Source: an uncultured Ilumatobacter sp. (GTDB taxonomy: Bacteria; Actinomycetota; Acidimicrobiia; Acidimicrobiales; Ilumatobacteraceae). From it: a stretch of 60,566 nucleotides of DNA. Positions 1 through 9,563 of the stretch are shown piece after piece. Location: NCBI GenBank assembly GCA_937905835.1, contig CALCXK010000060.1, forward strand, positions 1-60,566, given 5' to 3'. Made by a program: the position numbers and the translations under genes. The stretch's first letter is position 1. Each line of letters starts with the position of its first letter. The notes beneath the pieces are model-generated. The model saw only the letters and a program-made list of their open reading frames with translations. It searched no databases and was not told where the DNA came from.

Positions 1-192
1 GCCAAGGCCACCGGCCAGTCCACTGACCTGGCCCCCGAGCTGGCAGCACAGTTGCTTGAATCTAGCCGCAAGATGATCCAGCCGGCGTTCCGTGGCGAAG
101 ACGGTTCTGCACCGTTCGGCGCTGAGCAGGAATGTCCGGATGGTGCTTGCAACGCTGATCAGCTCGCCGCGTTCCTCGGCCGCACGGTCTAA
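1..192 (+). CDS. C-terminal part of an unrecognised protein (cut by window start)
   Basis: An open frame runs from base 1 to a TAA at 190-192 and gives 63 residues of a C-terminus that starts outside the window. It is acidic and contains ESSRKMIQPAF and ends in AAFLGRTV. Codons are GC-rich at the third position, as in the neighbours, so the frame is probably real. I do not recognise the family. In many actinobacteria lysA precedes hom, but this tail does not look like LysA. The 242 bases between it and hom hold a palindromic repeat. Confidence 0.6.
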   Translation, partial: AKATGQSTDLAPELAAQLLESSRKMIQPAFRGEDGSAPFGAEQECPDGACNADQLAAFLGRTV

Positions 193-196
193 ATCA

Positions 197-258
197 TTGC
201 GTTTGGGGTCAGGCCCCTTTCGCAACAGTTGCGTTTGGGGCCTGACCCCAAACGCAAC
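197..258. repeat. Paired palindromic repeat, GGGGTCAGGCCCC family
   Basis: Two adjacent units in opposite orientation. Unit 1 (197-226) is an imperfect palindrome around GGGGTCAGGCCCC. Unit 2 (228-258) is a perfect hairpin with 13-bp arms (GTTGCGTTTGGGG and its complement) and the loop CCTGA. A third copy of unit 1 lies at 14854-14884 with two differences. Such intergenic inverted pairs resemble REP/BIME elements. The hairpin may also end transcription of the upstream gene, although no T-run follows. Confidence 0.8.
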
Positions 259-434
259 TTGAGTTGGGGTATTGCGCTGGCAATTCCCACTGGTGAGCTC
301 CGACTGTTGCAGCCACGGATCGAAATTATCGGCTCGAAGTTACCAATGGATGATTGGTCGTCGTCATCGGGTCGACGGTACCTGTCGGGCAATGTCCTGA
401 GAACCGATGGGGTGCAGCCAGTAGCCTCGGCCGC

Positions 435-1745
435 GTGACCAGCGACGTAACGTCTCTTAAGATCGGTGTGCTCGGCTGCGGCAACGTGGGCGCCGCACTC
501 GTCGAACTCGTGGAGGTACAGCGCGCCGCCGTGCTTGCTCGGACAGGGATCGATCTGACCGTCACCCGTGTTGCCGTCCGAAACATGTCGGCGCCTCGCG
601 ATGTCGAACTTGCCGAGGGTGTCTTAACCCGTGATGCCATGGGCGTTGTCGTTGACCCCGACGTCGACATCATCGTCGAGTCGATCGGCGGCATCGAGCC
701 GGCACGTGAACTGATTCTGGCTGCACTGGCACACGGTAAACCTGTCGTCACAGCCAACAAGGAACTCCTCGCCAATGTCGGTGCCGAGTTGTATGCCGCA
801 GCCGACGCTGCCGATCGCGACCTCCTCTTTGAGGCTGCGGTTGCCGGTGGCATCCCGATTATGCGTGCGTTGCGCGAAAGCTTGCACGGCGAGCCGATCA
901 CCCGTGTGCTCGGCATCATCAACGGAACCACGAACTACATCCTCACCAAGATGACCGACGCGGTCGACGCAGGAGGCGATGCCGATTACGGCGCAGCGCT
1001 GAAGGATGCACAGAGTCTCGGCTACGCCGAACGCGACCCCACTGCTGATGTCGAGGGCTACGACGCAGGAGCCAAGGCTGCGATCATCGCAACTGTTGCC
1101 TTTGGGAAGAAGGTCGTGGCCGGTGACGTTTACCACCAGGGCATCAGCGAGATCACTTCCTCGGAGATCGCGATCGCACGCCGACTCGGCTACGTCGTCA
1201 AACTGCTGGGCATCGTCGAGCGAGATGCCGCAACCGACGAGATCAGCGTCCGTGTGCACCCGACGATGGTGCCGGTTCAGCATCCGCTCGCCTCGGTGCG
1301 TGACAGCTTCAACGCGGTCTTTGTCGAAGGTGATTTCGTCGGCTCGTTGATGTTCTATGGTCGTGGTGCCGGTGGGGCGCCGACGGCGAGTGCCGTGTTT
1401 GGTGATGTTGTCGACGCGGCCATCAACCTGCGTGCAGGCACGCACGGTTCGCTTGGCGAGTTGGGTAAGGCAATGATCAGGCCAATCGACGAGACCTCTG
1501 CCGAGTACTTGCTTGGGCTCGACGTCGCAGATCAGCCAGGTGTGCTCCATTCGGTCACGGGCGTGTTCGCGAAGCATGGTGTCTCGATCCGCGCCGCCGA
1601 GCAAGAGGGGAATGGGCCTGATGCCCGCCTCGTGTTCATCACACACTCGGCCCTGGAGAAAGACGTCCAAGCCACGGTCCGCGACCTCAACGAACTTGAC
1701 GTCGTGCTCAAGGTCGGCGGCCTGCTGCGCGTCATTGGAGACTGA
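435..1745 (+). CDS. hom: Homoserine dehydrogenase
   Basis: Reduces aspartate semialdehyde to homoserine with NAD(P)H, the branch point to threonine and methionine. 436 residues, normal for the ACT-containing form. The N-terminus carries the nucleotide-binding loop GCGNVG (residues 14-19). The middle has TANKELLA and GIINGTTNYILTKM, typical of the catalytic domain. The C-terminus has an ACT domain beginning near LLGLDVADQPGVLHSV, the expected site for threonine feedback. I chose the GTG at 435 over upstream ATGs because homology starts just after it and a TAGCCT hexamer sits at 422-427, 7 nt before, fitting a leaderless transcript. thrC follows after 5 nt, so the two are co-transcribed. Confidence 0.95.
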   Translation: MTSDVTSLKIGVLGCGNVGAALVELVEVQRAAVLARTGIDLTVTRVAVRNMSAPRDVELAEGVLTRDAMGVVVDPDVDIIVESIGGIEPARELILAALAHGKPVVTANKELLANVGAELYAAADAADRDLLFEAAVAGGIPIMRALRESLHGEPITRVLGIINGTTNYILTKMTDAVDAGGDADYGAALKDAQSLGYAERDPTADVEGYDAGAKAAIIATVAFGKKVVAGDVYHQGISEITSSEIAIARRLGYVVKLLGIVERDAATDEISVRVHPTMVPVQHPLASVRDSFNAVFVEGDFVGSLMFYGRGAGGAPTASAVFGDVVDAAINLRAGTHGSLGELGKAMIRPIDETSAEYLLGLDVADQPGVLHSVTGVFAKHGVSIRAAEQEGNGPDARLVFITHSALEKDVQATVRDLNELDVVLKVGGLLRVIGD

Positions 1746-1750
1746 GCAAC

Positions 1751-3133
1751 ATGAAGTATGTCTCCACCCGCGGTGATGCCCCCGTGCTGGGTTTTAGCGA
1801 TGTGCTGCTGGCTGGGCTCGCCGCTGATGGTGGCCTGTACATGCCCGAGGAGTGGCCGACGCTCACCCAGCCGTCGACCGCTCGGACCTATGTCGAGCGC
1901 GCCGTCGAGGTCATGCTGCCCTTTGTCGAACCGGATATCGATGAACTGACGCTCACCCATCTCGCCACCGAGGCGTATTCGACATTCCGACACCCGGCAG
2001 TGGTGCCACTCGTCCAGATCGATCACAACCAGTGGGTGCAAGAGCTGTTCCATGGCCCGACGCTTGCGTTCAAAGACGTCGCGCTGCAGCTCGTCGGCAA
2101 ACTGTTTGATCACGTGCTGGCCCAACGTGGCGAACGTGTCACTATCGTCGGCGCCACCTCAGGGGACACCGGGTCGGCCGCGATCGATGGCGTGCTCGGT
2201 TGCGAGAACATCGACATCGTCATCCTGTATCCGCTTGGCCGCACAAGTGACGTACAGCGCAAGCAGATGACGACCGTCGACGCTCCAAACGTGCATGCCG
2301 TCGCCGTAGAGGGAACGTTCGACGACTGCCAAGACATGGTCAAGGCGATGTTCAACGACGTCGAATTCCGCCAACGCAATCAGCTCTCGGCGGTCAACTC
2401 GATCAACTGGGCACGCGTGATGGCGCAAACGGTCTACTACGTCACCGCATCCGAGATGTTTGACGAACCGGTCACCTTCAGCGTGCCCACCGGCAACTTC
2501 GGCAACGTGCTCGCCGGGTGGATCGCCCGCAAGATGGGCGCGCCGATCCGTGACTTCATCATCTCGTCGAACACCAACGACATCCTGACCCGCTTTATTA
2601 ACGACAACGACATGAGCGCACGTGCCGTGATTCCGTCGTTGAGTCCGTCGATGGACATTCAGGTGTCGTCCAACTTTGAGCGTCTGCTGTTTGAGATGAA
2701 TGGCCGCGACGGTGGGATGACGGCCGAGCAGATGCGGCGCTTCCGTGCGACGGGCAAGCTCCTAATCGAGCCCGACCAGCGGGCCACTTTCCTCAGCGGG
2801 TCGATCCGCGCAGCAGCCTTCGACGACGCGCGCACGCTGGCCGAGATCAAGCGGGTCTACGACGCAACTGGTGGCTACGTGGTCGAGCCACACACGGCGA
2901 CGGCCACAGCAGCGGCGCGGATGCTCTCGGCGAACGATGGGGGAGGCCCGGTGATCACGTTGGCGACCGCTCACCCGGCAAAGTTCCCCGACGCGGTCGA
3001 GCAGGCCACTGGCTTTCGCCCCGAGCTGCCGGCGCACCTCGCCGACCTCTTCGACCGCGAAGAACGCACCCAAACCGTCGCGAACGATCTCGCCACCGTG
3101 CAGGCGCTCGTCGAAGAACTCACTGCACGCTGA
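1751..3133 (+). CDS. thrC: Threonine synthase
   Basis: Converts O-phosphohomoserine to threonine with pyridoxal phosphate. 460 residues, the longer threonine synthase type with the N-terminal STRG..P.LGFSDVLLAGLAADGGLY block. The likely PLP lysine is K108 in HGPTLAFKDVA. The phosphate-binding SGDTGSAA loop and the FSVPTGNFGNVLAG block are present. It starts 5 nt after hom, so the pair forms a threonine operon. Homoserine kinase (thrB), often third in this operon, is absent; rho follows instead, so thrB must lie elsewhere. Confidence 0.95.
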   Translation: MKYVSTRGDAPVLGFSDVLLAGLAADGGLYMPEEWPTLTQPSTARTYVERAVEVMLPFVEPDIDELTLTHLATEAYSTFRHPAVVPLVQIDHNQWVQELFHGPTLAFKDVALQLVGKLFDHVLAQRGERVTIVGATSGDTGSAAIDGVLGCENIDIVILYPLGRTSDVQRKQMTTVDAPNVHAVAVEGTFDDCQDMVKAMFNDVEFRQRNQLSAVNSINWARVMAQTVYYVTASEMFDEPVTFSVPTGNFGNVLAGWIARKMGAPIRDFIISSNTNDILTRFINDNDMSARAVIPSLSPSMDIQVSSNFERLLFEMNGRDGGMTAEQMRRFRATGKLLIEPDQRATFLSGSIRAAAFDDARTLAEIKRVYDATGGYVVEPHTATATAAARMLSANDGGGPVITLATAHPAKFPDAVEQATGFRPELPAHLADLFDREERTQTVANDLATVQALVEELTAR

Positions 3134-3458
3134 CAGCGGATCCAAGGTGTTGGATCGCTCGGCACTGACGAAAGGCGACCTCGTCGCAAAAACCGTGCGC
3201 TGTCGCAGTGGTTCGGTTTGCCACGCTCGTGAGATCGGAATCGACATCGGGGTTCTGAAGTCGGTAAACGACACGCGTTGCATTCCCAATCAGATACGGG
3301 CTAACCTATGGTCACTTGGTTCGCCGAGTCGCACCCCGAAATTTCGGTGGGTGCGAATTCCGTTCAGAGGACTTTCGTCGGGCGCGTTCTGACCCCTGAG
3401 TCCTCTGGCACGATCACTTTCCGTGTGAGCCCAAAGGGCGCGGAAGGAGAGGAACAAC
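3134..3458 (+). other. Leader region of rho with a hairpin at 3365-3407
   Basis: 325 bases without a convincing gene. A hairpin with a perfect 9-bp stem (CAGAGGACT at 3365-3373, AGTCCTCTG at 3399-3407) and a 25-nt loop lies about 50 nt before the rho start, inside the expected untranslated leader. rho is autoregulated by leader attenuation in other bacteria; whether that happens here is inference. The ribosome binding site of rho (AAGGAGAGG) follows at 3444-3452. Confidence 0.45.
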
Positions 3459-5399
<1,941 letters not shown>

Positions 5400-5404
5400 G
5401 CCCG

Positions 5405-5421
5405 CAGCGCCTTCGGCGCTG
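5405..5421 (+). terminator. Short GC hairpin after rho
   Basis: CAGCGCC and GGCGCTG form a 7-bp stem closed by a UUCG-type tetraloop, five bases after the rho stop codon. No T-run follows, so it may be a processing or stability element rather than a strong intrinsic terminator. Confidence 0.45.
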
Positions 5422-5445
5422 GGACAAAACCTGATCGGGCGTGGT

Positions 5446-5451
5446 TACACT
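5446..5451 (+). promoter_or_regulatory. Likely -10 box of rpmE
   Basis: TACACT fits the TAnnnT consensus seen across this window. It is about 70 nt before the rpmE start, so unlike many neighbours rpmE would have a leader. It also has a clear AAGGA ribosome binding site near 5510. No good -35 was found. Confidence 0.35.
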
Positions 5452-5520
5452 CTCTCCACCCGATCTGTCGCCGACGAAGTCTCTTCAGCCGGCACCAGAA
5501 GATCAACAAAGGACACGACG

Positions 5521-5751
5521 ATGCAGACTGACATTCATCCCAATTACACCGATACCACGGTGAAGTGTTCCTGCGGGAACGTCTTCACAACGAAGTCCAC
5601 TGGTGCCGACGAACTCAGCCTCGAGCTGTGCAACGAGTGCCACCCGTTCTTCACCGGCAAGCAGAAGCTGGTTGACTCCGGTGGCCGCGTGGAGCGCTTC
5701 AACAAGCGCTACGGCGCTCGCAAGGGTGCCCCCTCAAACGTCGAAGAGTGA
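5521..5751 (+). CDS. rpmE: 50S ribosomal protein bL31, zinc-binding type
   Basis: 76-residue large-subunit protein beginning MQTDIHPNY, the normal start of bL31. It is the zinc-binding (C+) type, with cysteines in VKCSCGN and in LCNECHPF. A ribosome binding site AAGGA precedes the ATG. Position between rho and prfA is the usual actinobacterial arrangement. A terminator-like hairpin follows at 5812-5839. Confidence 0.96.
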   Translation: MQTDIHPNYTDTTVKCSCGNVFTTKSTGADELSLELCNECHPFFTGKQKLVDSGGRVERFNKRYGARKGAPSNVEE

Positions 5752-5811
5752 CGCATCGCCTCCGCCCTGGTGTGGAGATGCCGATGAAGAGATCGGCAAT
5801 ATTCATCGAAC

Positions 5812-5845
5812 AGAACGCCGTCCTCCGGGGCGGCGTTCTTCGTTC
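5812..5845 (+). terminator. Probable intrinsic terminator of rpmE
   Basis: AGAACGCCG (5812-5820) pairs with CGGCGTTCT (5831-5839) across a 10-nt loop and is followed by TCGTTCT. It lies about 60 nt past the rpmE stop. Confidence 0.6.
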
Positions 5846-5863
5846 TCCCTGGTCATCGACTTG

Positions 5864-5998
5864 GCACGACGAAACAACGACGAACACGGGGCAGGCCAGA
5901 CTTTGCAGAACCTGGTGGTCCTCGGGGGCAATGTCGATCTGTTCGATCTGGTGGACGCCGTCGACATCGTCGCTGATCTGAACGGGTACTTCGTCTGA
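5864..5998 (+). pseudogene. Remnant of the last repeat of a secreted surface protein
   Basis: The frame ending at the TGA 5996-5998 encodes GAGQTLQNLVVLGG, then VDLFDLVDAVDIVADLNGYF. This matches the pattern GQT..NLVV.....G.V.LFN..G..D.I.DV.GYF, which I know as a repeated module of large secreted proteins in Acidimicrobiia. Upstream the frame loses that similarity and runs through the rpmE terminator region, so no start or signal peptide exists. I read it as the decayed 3' end of a lost gene. The likeness is from memory of the pattern only. Confidence 0.4.
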
Positions 5999-6045
5999 TC
6001 TGAGCACGCGGGTTCAGGTAGACGGGTGCCGGTATCGTTCGCGCC

Positions 6046-7098
6046 ATGACTGCTGCGATGGACCCGCAACGTCGAGGTCAGCTCCTCGGGATCAAGCTGC
6101 GTGCACTCGTGGGCGACCATGTTGGTCGGGCCGTCGAGGCCGAACCGGTGCCGTTGCTCGGCGGGTCGGCGCTTGTCGATGCAGATGTTGCGTGGGTTCT
6201 CGTTGATGGTGATGCAAGCCGCCTCCTCGGTGCGTCGCTCGCCTGGGCCATCCGACACGGGGCGAGTGCCCTCAACGTCGTGGCCGATGTCGGTGGCGGC
6301 ACGGTCGCACGCCGCGCCGAGATGTTCGACTTCCCGATCAACGTGTGGTTCCCCCAAGTTCGAACACTACTGCCGACGGTTGCTGAGCCGTTGCCCGAAC
6401 GCCGGAGCGCCTCGATGGACAACCCCGACCTGATCGAGATGATCACGAACTCGGGTGCTGTGGTCAACGTCGAGCACGGCACCATTGCCGGCGAGGTCCG
6501 TGGGTTGGAAATCTGTCGCATCGTCGATCAGCCCACCGTCGGCTTCTTTGCTGAACTCAGTAACGGGATCGTCCCAGCGTCTAGCTCGAATGGAGCACTC
6601 GACCGCGGCGATGGCGTCCGACTCGAAGTCGGTGTCGGCGCTGCTGACCGCGAGGCATTTCAGATGCTGCATGGCGATCTACCCACCGCCGAGGCGCTCA
6701 TGTCGGTGGTTGCCACGGTCATCACGCATCGGTCCGCTTCGGCACGACAGCACCCGCTCAACCGGCTTGGTGTCGAGCGATACCTCCGCTGGGAAGCCGA
6801 ACAAGACCCGAGCCGCGTCGGCTTGGCCAGTCTGCGGTCGGCCGAGCCACCGGCACCCCGCCCGAACCTGAAGGATCCCATTCCGTGCGTGGCAGCAGGT
6901 TCCACGGCCGACGACCAGGCAGTGCACGTTGTGTTCTCGTCGGGCGTCGACCTCGACGCAGTGCCGTTCGTGGCCGACGTGCAACGGATGGTCGGGACGC
7001 CCGTGCGTCTCGCGGTCCCGACTCGTGACCTCGTCCCCGTGACGCGTGAGATGGCGGAACTGCTGCTCAAGCCAATCGAACTCATCGCTCTAGACTGA
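6046..7098 (+). CDS. Conserved-looking protein of unknown function
   Basis: 350 residues, soluble, with no signal peptide or membrane segment. The first third (about 15-110) alternates short beta and helix segments and contains ASLAWAIRHGASALNVVADVG and later FDFPINVWFP. The rest is acidic with a Pro-rich linker near residue 270. No catalytic motif is recognised. A TATCGT hexamer at 6033-6038 lies 7 nt before the ATG, so it probably has its own promoter and a leaderless message. It sits between rpmE and prfA in a translation cluster, which suggests but does not prove a translation-related or housekeeping role. Confidence 0.8.
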   Translation: MTAAMDPQRRGQLLGIKLRALVGDHVGRAVEAEPVPLLGGSALVDADVAWVLVDGDASRLLGASLAWAIRHGASALNVVADVGGGTVARRAEMFDFPINVWFPQVRTLLPTVAEPLPERRSASMDNPDLIEMITNSGAVVNVEHGTIAGEVRGLEICRIVDQPTVGFFAELSNGIVPASSSNGALDRGDGVRLEVGVGAADREAFQMLHGDLPTAEALMSVVATVITHRSASARQHPLNRLGVERYLRWEAEQDPSRVGLASLRSAEPPAPRPNLKDPIPCVAAGSTADDQAVHVVFSSGVDLDAVPFVADVQRMVGTPVRLAVPTRDLVPVTREMAELLLKPIELIALD

Positions 7099-7144
7099 CC
7101 GCACCCGGTCGAACGTCGATCGGTGGCACTAGCCTCGAAGCGCC

Positions 7145-8227
7145 ATGGCCGAACCCGACATGATCGCCCGACTCAGCCAGGTCGGTGACGAATTCGACAC
7201 GCTCGAACACCAATTAAGCGACCCTGAAGTCCTGGCGGACCCTGCGCAGCTGCGAACCCTGTCGAAGCGGTACAACCACCTCGGCCCGGTCATGGAGAAG
7301 TTCCGCCTCCATCAGAGCCGTGCCGCCGACCGCGAAGCTGCGCAAGAGATGCTCTCTGAGGCCCAGGGTGAGGAGCGGCAATTGCTGCAGAGCGAGATCG
7401 ATGACGTCAACGCTGAACTCCCGAAGTTGATCGATGAGTTGCGCGAGATGATGCTGCCCACCGATCCGCACGACGGCAAGAACGTCATCATGGAGATTCG
7501 TGGCGCCGAAGGTGGTGAAGAGGCCAACCTGTTCGCCCGTGACCTGTTCGAGATGTACTCCGCCTTCGCCGCAAATTGCGGTTGGAAGATCGAACTGATG
7601 TCGACGACGCTGAGCGACATGGGCGGCTTCAACGCGGTGACGCTCATGGTCAGTGGCCCGACGGCATGGCGGAACCTGAAGTTTGAAGGCGGTCCGCATC
7701 GGGTGCAGCGTGTGCCCGTGACCGAAAGCCAGGGTCGCATCCACACGTCGTCAGCAACCGTGACGGCACTGCCCGAGGTCGACGAGGTCGACGTGACAAT
7801 CGATGAGAGGGATCTCGACATTGACGTGTTTCGCGCCAGCGGCCCAGGTGGACAGAGCGTGAACACGACCGATTCCGCCGTACGCATCACGCACCGCCCG
7901 ACTGGCGTGGTCGTCTCGATGCAGGACGAGCGGTCGCAACTCCAGAACCGGCTGCGCGCCATGACGGTGCTGCGGTCACGGCTGTTCGATCTGGCCGAGC
8001 AAGAGCGGCGCGCCGAGATGTCTGACGCCCGTCGTTCTCAAACCGGCGGCGGTGGACGCAGCGAGAAAGTCCGCACGTACAACTACAAAGAAAACCGGGT
8101 GACCGATCATCGCATCGGTTTCACGATTTACCGACTGGCCGAAGTGCTGCGTGGCGATCTGCAACCGGTCATCGACGCACTTGCTGCTGATGAGCGTGCG
8201 CGGCTGCTCGCCGAAGGCGATGTCTGA
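7145..8227 (+). CDS. prfA: Peptide chain release factor 1
   Basis: Recognises UAA and UAG stop codons and triggers peptide release. 360 residues, standard length. The stop-codon reading tripeptide is PVT in QRVPVTESQGRIHTS (E. coli has PAT). The GGQ catalytic motif is in ASGPGGQSVNTTDSAVR. The recoding-type tripeptide SPF of RF2 is absent. A TAGCCT hexamer at 7130-7135 is 9 nt before the ATG, so the message is likely leaderless. The stop codon overlaps the start of prmC, whose product methylates the GGQ glutamine of this protein. Confidence 0.96.
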   Translation: MAEPDMIARLSQVGDEFDTLEHQLSDPEVLADPAQLRTLSKRYNHLGPVMEKFRLHQSRAADREAAQEMLSEAQGEERQLLQSEIDDVNAELPKLIDELREMMLPTDPHDGKNVIMEIRGAEGGEEANLFARDLFEMYSAFAANCGWKIELMSTTLSDMGGFNAVTLMVSGPTAWRNLKFEGGPHRVQRVPVTESQGRIHTSSATVTALPEVDEVDVTIDERDLDIDVFRASGPGGQSVNTTDSAVRITHRPTGVVVSMQDERSQLQNRLRAMTVLRSRLFDLAEQERRAEMSDARRSQTGGGGRSEKVRTYNYKENRVTDHRIGFTIYRLAEVLRGDLQPVIDALAADERARLLAEGDV

Positions 8228-9086
8228 GCACACCGACGCCACGATGACATGGCGGGGACTCTGGGACGAGACAGCGTCGGTCATCGGCGATCGTCAACAT
8301 GCGCGATGGATGTGCGAAACGGCATCATCGACCGATCCGGACGAGTTTCTCGCGAGTCTCCACCACACACCGATGACTCGGATGGTCAGCCACCTCGACG
8401 CGATGCTGGCGCGCTATCGCACTGGCGAGCCAGTGCAATACGTGCTTGGCAGCTGGTCGTTTCGCCGACTCGATCTCAACGTCGACCAGCGGGTGTTGAT
8501 CCCGAGGCCTGAGACCGAGATGGTCGCCGAAGTGGCGCTCGACCTGGCGCGGGCGATCGAAGATGAACGCATCGTGGTGGACCTTGGCACTGGGTCAGGA
8601 GCGATCGGGCTCGCGTGTGCCGACGAACTTCCGCTCGACGGAACGACGGTGTGGCTGACCGATGCGAGCAGCGATGCGCTCGATGTCGCACGGGCGAACC
8701 TGTCCGGAATCGGTCGCGCGGCGCGCAACGTGCGGGTCGCGCTCGGCAACTGGTTTGCAGCGCTGCCCGGCGACCTGGAGGCCGATGTGATCGTGTCGAA
8801 CCCGCCGTACGTTGCTGTCGGGTCGGCTGATCTCGAGGCGAACGTGGGGGAGTGGGAGCCCGAGGGTGCGCTCTTCGCCGGCGCCGACGGCCTCGACGAC
8901 TATCGAGTCATCATTCCGGGTGCGATCGATTACCTGCGACCGGACGGCTGGCTGGTTCTCGAGATCGGCTACGACCAAGGCCCAGCGGTCTCAGCACTGT
9001 TGGAACAGCAGAGGTATCGAGAGATCGAAGTCCGCCAAGATCTCGCAAATCTCGACCGCATCGTCCTCGCCAAACGTCCCGCCTGA
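8220..9086 (+). CDS. prmC: Release factor glutamine methyltransferase
   Basis: SAM-dependent N5-glutamine methyltransferase acting on the GGQ motif of release factors. 288 residues from the ATG at 8220, which overlaps the end of prfA by 8 nt. A later ATG at 8244 (MTWRGLWDE) is an alternative start. The N-terminal helical domain is followed by the Rossmann fold with VVDLGTGSGAIGLA and the substrate motif NPPY (VIVSNPPYVAV). Overlap with prfA implies translational coupling of enzyme and substrate. Confidence 0.92.
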   Translation: MSEHTDATMTWRGLWDETASVIGDRQHARWMCETASSTDPDEFLASLHHTPMTRMVSHLDAMLARYRTGEPVQYVLGSWSFRRLDLNVDQRVLIPRPETEMVAEVALDLARAIEDERIVVDLGTGSGAIGLACADELPLDGTTVWLTDASSDALDVARANLSGIGRAARNVRVALGNWFAALPGDLEADVIVSNPPYVAVGSADLEANVGEWEPEGALFAGADGLDDYRVIIPGAIDYLRPDGWLVLEIGYDQGPAVSALLEQQRYREIEVRQDLANLDRIVLAKRPA

Positions 9087-9099
9087 CCTACATCCCGCC

Positions 9100-9495
9100 T
9101 CAACTGAAGCGGACTGCCACGGCAGCGAGGATGGAACCTTCTTCGGGGTTGACTTCGTCGTCGACTCCGGCCACCTCACGTGAGGCGGAGAAGAGCGCCG
9201 AGCGCAGCACTCGGCTGCTGATCCGTTCGTCAATCGAGTCGATGAACTCTTCGACGCGGTCGTGCTCGATTGCGTGACGAGCTTCTTCGATCGCGGGCCG
9301 GAGGTAGTCCTCGAAGGAGAATTCGTCGTCGTGCCAGTCGGTGCTGATCTCGCGGACGAGTTCGACCTCTTCATCGGCGATGTCCTGGTCGGCCAGCATG
9401 ACCAGGGCCAGAAGTTCGAGGGCAGCCTGGTGCTCCAGGTTGGCAGTGGCGTGCACGGCGACTCCGCGGTACAACTCGATCAGGCGATTGTTCAT
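9100..9495 (-). CDS. TerB-fold (tellurite resistance/DjlA-like) helical protein
   Basis: 131 residues, all helical and strongly acidic. It has the duplicated acidic pattern of TerB-like domains: ALVMLADQDIADEEVELVREI near residues 30-50 and a second unit SREVAGVDDEVNPEE near 105-120. Acidic residues at these turns suggest divalent metal binding. The family function is poorly defined. TAACGT (9505-9510, minus) lies 9 nt before the ATG, fitting a leaderless monocistronic gene. It faces prmC tail to tail. Confidence 0.6.
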   Translation of the reverse strand: MNNRLIELYRGVAVHATANLEHQAALELLALVMLADQDIADEEVELVREISTDWHDDEFSFEDYLRPAIEEARHAIEHDRVEEFIDSIDERISSRVLRSALFSASREVAGVDDEVNPEEGSILAAVAVRFS

Positions 9496-9563
9496 ACCCG
9501 GACGACGTTAGATGAAACGTCCGGCGCGCACTGCGACAGGCATCCGAATCGTCACGGAAGATG

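Noticed and set aside
624..1670. Long minus-strand open frame opposite hom (348 codons)
   Set aside because: Antisense shadow of a GC-rich gene; no start signal, and hom motifs are complete on the other strand.
7145..8227. RF1 with PVT in place of PAT as an anomaly
   Set aside because: PVT is a known normal variant in actinobacterial RF1.
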